Assembly: GCA_028673005.1 (NCBI GenBank)
Contig: CM054113.1
Span: 43,280,117 to 43,344,116, forward strand
Source: Tanypteryx hageni
Taxonomy: Eukaryota > Arthropoda > Insecta > Odonata > Petaluridae
Reading direction: 5' to 3'
DNA length: 64,000 nucleotides
Positions 60,701 through 64,000 of this stretch are shown here, one piece after another. Position 1 is the stretch's first letter; every line of letters starts with the position of its first letter. The notes below the pieces were generated by a model that saw only the letters and a list, made by a program, of their open reading frames with translations, made no database searches and was not told the DNA's origin. Made by a program: the position numbers and the translations under genes.

Positions 60701-63449
60701 GTTGGAAAAAGCATATTAGATATTAAAATATTGATTGATGTTTTGTAGTATTGAGATTTTCAAAACATATTTTGTAATAGGATTTTTATTTCTTAGGAGA
60801 ACACCAGCCATTGATCCACAAATCCTGCAAACTATGAAAATGGTAGGAACAGTTGGATATGCTCCAAATCCAGGAAATCGTAGAAGAAATCAAGTGAGTT
60901 AACCCTTAATATATTTCCAAGTCTTTTGATTCTTTTTGCCCTTACAGCTTACATTATTTTGTGGGTTAATTTTTTCCTGTTCCATGAAAGTGAAATAATT
61001 TATCTAGTTTTTGCCCTATGATCCCTGAGAATGCATATTTTTTGGAATAGTACATTTTTGTATCTTAATTAGTTATGGCTGTTAGAAAATTCTTGTGATT
61101 AATATCAATGAACTACAGTGAAACATCAATTTTACACTTTTGAAGGAACCACCTTAATTAAACATAAAACCAAGGAAAATGTAAAATCAGGGAAATGAAA
61201 TGACGCAACCTATAGAAAAATATGGGCTGCTTTATAGCATAACTTTGGCAAGCCATTTAAAATCAGGGCATCAAACCGAAACTTTTTCACTCCGGTTTTC
61301 ATTCCGGTTCACACAAAATAAAAAATTTCGGTTCAATACAGTTTCGCTCCAGCAACCACCTTTGAACCGGTTCGAACCAGTTTTTTTCGCTCCGACTTTG
61401 AAGTTTTTGGGGAATATCTCAAGAGAATTCCAAATTAATCTTTATTAATTAATAATGTTATTTTTTATTTAAACCAAATATGTCTTCACTATCGCAAGTC
61501 AAGAAGATAAAAATAGATATCTGCACGATAAAATTCGACGATAAGAAAATTAATATAAAATCTTTTATCTTTATGGTCATGCACATATCATGCCAATATC
61601 TTATATATTTTTAAATAATAACCAAAAAGGTCTGAATGTCAAGACAGACTTGCATTTTTCCATGGGAAATGGAGACGAAACCAAATTTACATCACCATAC
61701 TAAATATCCTCTTGAAATCAAACGCACACACACAGAAAGAAAATTAGACTTAATCGTTCGGCACGTCATGAACTGTCTTTCTTCGAGCGAAGTCTCTGAT
61801 GTGCGCTTTTGCAGTTGGCAAAACACTTCACTAAGAATAACAAATTTGCATTAATCCTTAATCTCTCTTTGGTTTTAAGCAACAAATGCTAATATGTGTG
61901 CACATTTTGTTTAAGATGCACTATATAAATAGAAATTTACTAACCCATAACAAAGGATAACAGAAGTAAATGCATTTAAGCGATGTTGTTTAAACAAATG
62001 ATGCATAAGATAAAATAATTGTATCTACTTAAATATTTCATTGCAACCTTATGACCCGAATTTCAATTAATACTATTAATTTAAAAAATAGATTTAAATA
62101 ATTAAGTTTTTCCCAAACAAAAATTTGTAACAAACCATTTCAATTAATGTACAAACTAGTATATCTATACTGAATATATGTATACAAAATATACACAAAA
62201 TACGTTGTGAAAAATTAGGTCATAAAATCATTTTTCTGTTTTGAGTATGGATTTGGGTAAATACGGTAATTAATAAATGAATTGCAACATTTATATATTC
62301 TAGCATCGTGTAGATGCCATCAACTTCTTACTAAAACAAATGACTGTAGCTACCCAAGCATAAAAGTGTTTTTCTGTCTGTGATTTGTTGAGCTCTCTCA
62401 CTTGATGTTCAAAAACTTTCATATGCAAAGATATGCCTATTTTACTAAGACAAACCTTGAACATGAGCAGATCAGTGCAGTGTTTCTTTGAAGTTAATGA
62501 AATAGAATGTGTTATATGTAAAATCGGATAAATTTCTGTGGACAAGACTTGAAAAATGAAGTGCAAATTTGGGAGAAAACATATATTTGAGGAAATGTAA
62601 AATCGGTTAAAATTTAACATTGTTCTTATGGCTATTTGCCCGGAACAAAAAAAAAGTATGTAAAATCGGGGAAAACGTAAAATCCGAGAGCGTAAAATCA
62701 GTTTCACTGTAGTTACATTTTATTTCTGATAACTGTCTGATAAACATTCCTTACATCATCAATTGAATTTAAATTATTGTTTCTATTTGTTTATTAATTA
62801 AATGAAAGACTGAAATTATAGAAATTTTTACATGGAATACAAATTTGAAATAAGGGAAGAATAAAATGTGTCTCAAGTTAACATCCCAAAAATAACATTC
62901 AAGGAAAATGTATCCTAAAAATAAATGTATTTTTTAAATTTTATATGGAATAATATATAATTTAATCTTTGATAAATTCTGAGGAAGTTCTAAGTTGCTG
63001 CTCTGGCAGGTTTTGGAAATTTATTAACATATCTTGTTAAAATTTCTTTTATTGATTTCGCAAGTTGTTGTTTAATATCTTATTTCTTCTGATATAAAAT
63101 TCACTTTAAAGAAAAAGGTCTTCAGCAATATAAAGCATAACGGGTTCCATTATTTTTATCTTTGTACAAAGCTAAACACCCATCTTGAAAAATATGCATG
63201 AAATATAGATTTTTTACCTAAAAGTTCGTGGTACAGTGAATAAGTACTAGATAAATCATTAAAAGTATTTTTAAATGATTATTTTTGTATTCATATAATT
63301 TTATGGATAGAAGTGTCATAATTTTGCCTTTAATTGAAGGTTCCATATAAGTTGGAGAAACGTGGTCGTGTTCATAAATTATTTACCAACGATGCTCGAT
63401 CTGGAAAGCTAGGAGATGACGGAAGCTCATTTTTTGCAATTCCTAGAAG
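36699..63449 (+). CDS. PAN2: PAN2 deadenylase subunit, first nine coding exons (3' end outside window)
   Basis: Exons: 36699-36762, 36842-37032, 38172-38341, 49792-49912, 50213-50418, 53874-54084, 58945-59231, 60797-60893 and 63340-63449, all GT-AG with continuous phase, giving 485 codons plus 2 nt. PAN2 is the catalytic subunit of the cytoplasmic PAN2-PAN3 complex, which trims mRNA poly(A) tails. Residues about 60-380 form the WD40 propeller ([25 protein letters not shown]). Residues about 400-450 hold the PAN3-binding linker (LLSDWP, GYAPNP), and the last residues enter the pseudo-UCH domain. The DEDD exonuclease lies beyond the window. The ATG fits the family (MDFSGI, short N-terminus). 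The exons have no frameshifts. Introns total about 25 kb and are mostly transposons. Confidence 0.95.
36842..37032 (+). CDS. PAN2: PAN2 exon 2
   Basis: Residues 22-85, including [18 protein letters not shown], the first propeller strand. Acceptor AACTTTCAG, donor GTATGA. Confidence 0.92.
37468..38132. mobile_element. Fold-back (long hairpin) element in PAN2 intron 2
   Basis: Arms of about 300 bp (37468-37768 and 37830-38132) are near reverse complements around a 61-nt loop. They include AAATCCTTTCCAATGATGC, ATGAAGGAACATTGTACTCG and GAACACAGTGAA-type blocks. The element has no coding capacity. The right arm ends 39 nt before PAN2 exon 3. Confidence 0.93.
38172..38341 (+). CDS. PAN2: PAN2 exon 3
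   Basis: Residues 86-141 plus 2 nt: [20 protein letters not shown] and [14 protein letters not shown], conserved propeller blades. Acceptor GAAAATACAG, donor GTGAAG. Confidence 0.95.
38342..40583. other. PAN2 intron 3, 5' part
   Basis: AT-rich intron. 39130-39590 belongs to a dispersed repeat family also found at 56400-56770 and 56815-57110. 39788-39843 is a hammerhead-like hairpin described separately. A hAT-MITE-like end (GGTTCCCAACCTATGGTG) occurs at 40289. No gene. Confidence 0.5.
39788..39843 (-). ncRNA. Hammerhead-ribozyme-like motif pair (Penelope-like remnant)
   Basis: On the minus strand, GTGATGA (expected CTGATGA) is followed by a stem-loop ATGC.TAA.GCGT, then GAAAC, a CCTAGG stem III and GTC, the expected core order of a minimal type I hammerhead. 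On the plus strand 39824-39843 starts a second inverted copy with a correct CTGATGA, but it is cut off before the GAAAC box. Each half therefore has one defect. Confidence 0.5.
41251..43746 (-). pseudogene. hAT transposase, ZMYM1/TTF-zinc-finger type, frameshifted
   Basis: The minus-strand ATG at 43746 (after a TTGTTTCAG acceptor) gives [18 protein letters not shown] and a FFK motif. It shifts frame into a TTF-type zinc finger ([18 protein letters not shown], then [11 protein letters not shown]), a DUF4371-like middle ([34 protein letters not shown]), [24 protein letters not shown] and the C-terminal dimerisation region ([20 protein letters not shown]) to a stop at 41251. Where the family has a D..D pattern the first reads ILDCTPG. 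About six frameshifts or stops. Such proteins normally run about 750-800 residues, and the sum of parts fits that. Confidence 0.9.
43747..45215. other. 5' region of the hAT element with a second hAT-like terminus
   Basis: Upstream sequence of the transposase, read on minus. At 44427 CAGGACCATCTTAAGGGGG followed by a G/C-rich GCAGTCGCCCAGGTCCCC block looks like the terminus of another hAT. Plus-strand remnants after it, and the fragment at 45216, suggest that a second hAT copy had landed here. No right-hand end is visible. Confidence 0.45.
45216..45360 (+). pseudogene. Plus-strand hAT transposase fragment
   Basis: Reads [20 protein letters not shown], then [20 protein letters not shown] and [10 protein letters not shown], the same domain as the [14 protein letters not shown] part of the minus-strand gene but from a different subfamily copy. 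It ends abruptly at ANMK, just before the terminal region of the host element. Confidence 0.8.
45977..46944. mobile_element. Tigger/pogo-like MITE, TA-flanked
   Basis: The left end CCGTAAATACCCGCGTATAA and the right end in reverse CCATAAATACCCGCGTATAA are flanked by TA (45975-45976, 46945-46946). The subterminal TGCGC..TTATAC text is repeated on both sides. No transposase. Confidence 0.85.
46945..48633. other. PAN2 intron 3, middle part
   Basis: AT-rich. 47020-47141 is rich in GTTCAGTTATGTTC and ends AGGTGGCAACCCT, possibly the right end of a large element starting at 39842. No gene otherwise. Confidence 0.35.
48634..49052. mobile_element. hAT MITE with 8-bp TSD
   Basis: CCCATATA is duplicated at 48626-48633 and 49053-49060. 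The ends are CAGTGCTCAAATTGGA and, in reverse, TATACTCAAATTGGAGC. At 419 bp it is noncoding. Internally CCAATTTGAGTATTG (48750-48764) repeats the right terminal motif. Confidence 0.8.
49061..49791. other. PAN2 intron 3, 3' end
   Basis: AT-rich, no element recognised. It ends in the acceptor GGTTTTTCTATCTTAG. Confidence 0.4.
49792..49912 (+). CDS. PAN2: PAN2 exon 4
   Basis: Completes codon 142 and codes up to residue 182: [20 protein letters not shown] then QDKLIEFDV, equivalent to the L.GG...I.EID strand of other PAN2 proteins. The donor GTTTGT is weak. Confidence 0.9.
50213..50418 (+). CDS. PAN2: PAN2 exon 5
   Basis: Residues 183-250 plus 2 nt: [20 protein letters not shown] and [20 protein letters not shown], both highly conserved. 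Acceptor TTTTATTTTAG, donor GTGGGT. Confidence 0.95.
50419..50691. other. PAN2 intron 5, 5' end
   Basis: AT-rich, no element recognised. Confidence 0.4.
50692..51395 (-). mobile_element. Tigger-derived nonautonomous element
   Basis: Ends CAGGCATCCTTAGTTGAT and, in reverse, CAGGGATGCCTTGATAA, flanked by TA. On the minus strand (about 51045-50915) it keeps [12 protein letters not shown] and, after a frameshift, [20 protein letters not shown], the start of a CENPB_N helix-turn-helix. It is therefore a deletion derivative of a Tigger transposon. Confidence 0.8.
51514..53161. mobile_element. Tigger-like element filled with ~150-bp tandem repeats
   Basis: Ends CAGTGGAATCCCCATTTAA and, in reverse, CAGTGGAATCCCGATTTAA, with TA on both sides. 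Subterminal CCTTAAAT motifs recur at both ends. The interior 51770-52690 is a tandem array; no transposase is seen. Confidence 0.88.
51770..52690. repeat. ~150-bp tandem repeat array
   Basis: Five units share AATACCAAATTTCATCAAAA (near 51812, 51960, 52111, 52265 and 52612) and GTCTTCATGTAAAGTGGTC. Spacing is 148, 151, 154 and 347 bp; the last gap has an insertion of about 190 bp. Minus-strand open frames here are by-products of the repeats. Confidence 0.88.
53162..53575. other. PAN2 intron 5, AT-rich stretch
   Basis: Very AT-rich; nothing recognised. Confidence 0.4.
53576..53783. ncRNA. Inverted pair of hammerhead-ribozyme-like motifs (Penelope-like ends)
   Basis: Arms of about 83 nt surround a loop of about 40 nt. 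On plus, 53707-53738 reads CTGATGA, a stem-loop TGGTAATTACTCA, then TAAAC (expected GAAAC), then CGGTC with a palindromic ACCGGT stem III. On minus, 53647-53616 reads CTCATGA (expected CTGATGA), TGGTGATTACTCACC, AAAAC and TGATC. Taken together the two copies point to one ancestor with all core positions of a minimal type I hammerhead. Each copy is mutated, so neither is expected to be active. Confidence 0.6.
53874..54084 (+). CDS. PAN2: PAN2 exon 6
   Basis: Residues 251-321: [49 protein letters not shown] is one of the best-conserved PAN2 motifs. Acceptor TTTTTGGCAG, donor GTAATG. Confidence 0.95.
54294..56230 (+). mobile_element. Pogo-like element with Brinker-type HTH, copy 1 (nested MITE inside)
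   Basis: The left end CCATATTTTTCGGCATATAA follows TA. Sequence equivalent to copy 2 (59450-60639) runs to about 54493, is broken by the MITE 54496-55638 and resumes at 55641. 55880-56030 codes [20 protein letters not shown] then [20 protein letters not shown], a BrkDBD-like helix-turn-helix with decay. The right terminus is not clear. Confidence 0.65.
54496..55638. mobile_element. Tigger-like MITE nested in the pogo-like element
   Basis: Ends CAGTTGAACCTTATAAATCC and, in reverse, CAATAGAACCTCATAGATCT, flanked by TA at 54494-54495 and 55639-55640. The equivalent uninterrupted site is seen in copy 2 near 59640-59650. 1143 bp, no transposase recognised. Confidence 0.8.
56400..57110. repeat. 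Two units of a dispersed repeat, related to 39130-39590
   Basis: Shared text: AATACTGCATAAGCCA(C/T)ATTTCTCAAAAA, GCACAA(C/T)AAT(G/A)AAGGGT and CAGTGACA at 39530-39585 and 56690-56750; AGAGATGAA(T/C)GATAT/GTAG and AAAATGGCT at 39395-39480 and 56890-56980. Together at least three copies in PAN2 introns. Confidence 0.75.
57190..57695 (+). mobile_element. GC-richer block, possible Penelope-like end
   Basis: The block stands out by GC content. Its 3' end (57643-57690) reads CCCTGATGAAGATTCCAGTG followed by CCAGTTCGAGTG, which could be a decayed hammerhead (CTGATGA, stem-loop, then GA in place of GAAAC). No reverse transcriptase or GIY-YIG coding sequence is nearby. Confidence 0.3.
57696..58944. 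other. PAN2 intron 6, 3' part
   Basis: AT-rich. A GGTTAAGAACCCCTGCC segment at 58860 resembles a hAT terminus in reverse. No gene seen. The acceptor is TGTTTATTGTAG. Confidence 0.4.
58945..59231 (+). CDS. PAN2: PAN2 exon 7
   Basis: Residues 322-416 plus 2 nt: [20 protein letters not shown] then [11 protein letters not shown] (last propeller blade), [16 protein letters not shown], and LLSDWPERF in the PAN3-binding linker. Acceptor TTTATTGTAG, donor GTACTC. Confidence 0.95.
59450..60639 (+). mobile_element. Pogo-like element with Brinker-type HTH, copy 2
   Basis: The left end CTGTATTTCTTACCATATAT and the right end in reverse CCATATTTCTTGGCATATAA lie next to TA (59448-59449, 60640-60641). 1190 bp, taking most of PAN2 intron 7. 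The DDE domain is absent. Confidence 0.78.
59862..60044 (+). pseudogene. N-terminal HTH of a pogo/Tigger transposase
   Basis: ATG 59862: [51 protein letters not shown], then a stop at 60042. The pattern [16 protein letters not shown]....MI..WRK is the Brinker-type DNA-binding helix-turn-helix found at the start of some pogo-family transposases. The open frame continues upstream of the ATG without similarity. Confidence 0.8.
60797..60893 (+). CDS. PAN2: PAN2 exon 8
   Basis: Residues 417-449: [20 protein letters not shown] then [13 protein letters not shown], the conserved end of the linker. Acceptor TTATTTCTTAG, donor GTGAGT. Confidence 0.95.
60894..61115. other. PAN2 intron 8, 5' end
   Basis: No element recognised. 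Confidence 0.4.
61116..62709. mobile_element. Tigger-like nonautonomous element
   Basis: Ends CAGTGAAACATCAATTTTAC and, in reverse, CAGTGAAACTGATTTTACGC, flanked by TA (61114-61115, 62710-62711). The subterminal GTAAAATC.GGGAAA motif is repeated at both ends. A block of GGTT.CG/CCGGTT text at 61265-61400 may be a smaller nested insertion. The minus-strand open frame at 62300-62707 has no transposase motif. Confidence 0.85.
62712..63339. other. PAN2 intron 8, 3' part
   Basis: AT-rich; nothing recognised. The acceptor before exon 9 (CCTTTAATTGAAG) has a weak pyrimidine tract. Confidence 0.4.
63340..63449 (+). CDS. PAN2: PAN2 exon 9
   Basis: Residues 450-485 plus 2 nt: [20 protein letters not shown], entering the N-terminal edge of the pseudo-UCH domain (VPY.L family motif). 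Donor GTACTT; the gene continues beyond the window. Confidence 0.85.
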
Positions 63450-64000
63450 GTACTTATGAAGTTTCATTTCCTTTTTCTAAAACAGGTACAGGTATGCCTT
63501 GTTTAGCGCATGTTCTTTTAGCACATTTTTTATATAGTGCTGTTTGCACCTCAAGACTAAAATTTTAAAAATAAAGCTCAACATTTTTCTCATTTCCTTC
63601 ATTCATACTTCATTCACTGTTCAGTGATAGTCATTCCACTCTAATTAAAGACAAATTTTATGCTTTTATTAGTTTTATATCTATTTCACTCATTCACTTT
63701 TACTATGTTTTTTTACGAATGTTTGCTGCAGTTCCACAGTCCTTTGCAGTGAAGTTAACATTGGAAGTTATATACTGGTTAACGTTACTGTACAGGGTTG
63801 CATTTGCTTTTGATAGGTTTTTGCTTGAGATTCAGTTAGATTAGGTTCATGACTGAATTTTAACTTTCGTTGGATTCAGTGTAGATGAATATTTGGGTTC
63901 AGTCAGAGTAAGTATGTGACAACTTTCACATTTGCAATCACTAACATGTGTTCTTTGCATGAAGTGAATGCATATAGGGGAGGTCATATCCATCCATCCA
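63450..64000. other. PAN2 intron 9, partial
   Basis: Intron sequence to the window edge. A CAGGTATGCCTTGTTTAGC segment at 63490 resembles the terminus of the Tigger-derived element at 50692, possibly the left end of another copy. Confidence 0.35.

Noticed and set aside
62300..62707. 135-codon minus-strand open frame
   Set aside because: Lies inside a Tigger-like element, has no recognisable domain and has an AT-rich composition expected by chance.
1..64000. CRISPR array, bacterial operons or rRNA genes
   Set aside because: None present; the gene structure and repeats are those of an animal nuclear genome.

Overview
The window is AT-rich, intron-rich and full of transposons. The two host genes have GT-AG introns, one is an ortholog of the eukaryotic deadenylase subunit PAN2, and the other is an animal-type C2H2 zinc-finger gene. 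The mobile elements (mariner, Tc1, Tigger/pogo, hAT, piggyBac, Harbinger, LINEs, Penelope-like remnants) point to an arthropod, most likely an insect with a repeat-rich genome. I cannot name the species from the sequence.

Left third (1-26 kb). The window opens in a frameshifted hAT-like transposase relative (298-2298) that is split by a 640-bp TA-flanked MITE. Next comes a C2H2 zinc-finger gene whose last three exons lie at 4776-4835, 8647-8772 and 24900-25931, all phase 0. Its 16-kb last intron is a pile of nested elements: a mariner (10255-11573), a GC-rich Tx1/L1-like LINE between two CA microsatellites (11701-15244), a Tc1 element with very long inverted arms (15892-21285) that hosts a Harbinger element (19555-21168), and a piggyBac remnant (21508-22368). 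The preceding introns hold a Tigger-like MITE split by a 5'-truncated LINE.

Middle (26-36.6 kb). This intergenic stretch has no host gene that I can support. It carries dispersed repeats, an IS630-like DDE element whose ends are arrays of about 21-bp units, a Tigger DDE fragment, a two-copy tandem repeat of about 375 bp, and a strong hairpin.

Right half (36.7-64 kb). Nine exons encode the first 485 residues of PAN2 (WD40 propeller, PAN3-binding linker, start of the pseudo-UCH domain). The gene runs off the right edge. Its introns have been expanded by a 700-bp fold-back element, a 4.9-kb hAT with an intact 8-bp target duplication, an 8-bp-TSD hAT MITE, several Tigger/pogo elements, and paired sequences with a hammerhead-ribozyme layout typical of Penelope-like retroelements. 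All transposase genes seen here carry frameshifts, stops or lost catalytic residues, so the window looks like a graveyard of elements around two conserved genes.
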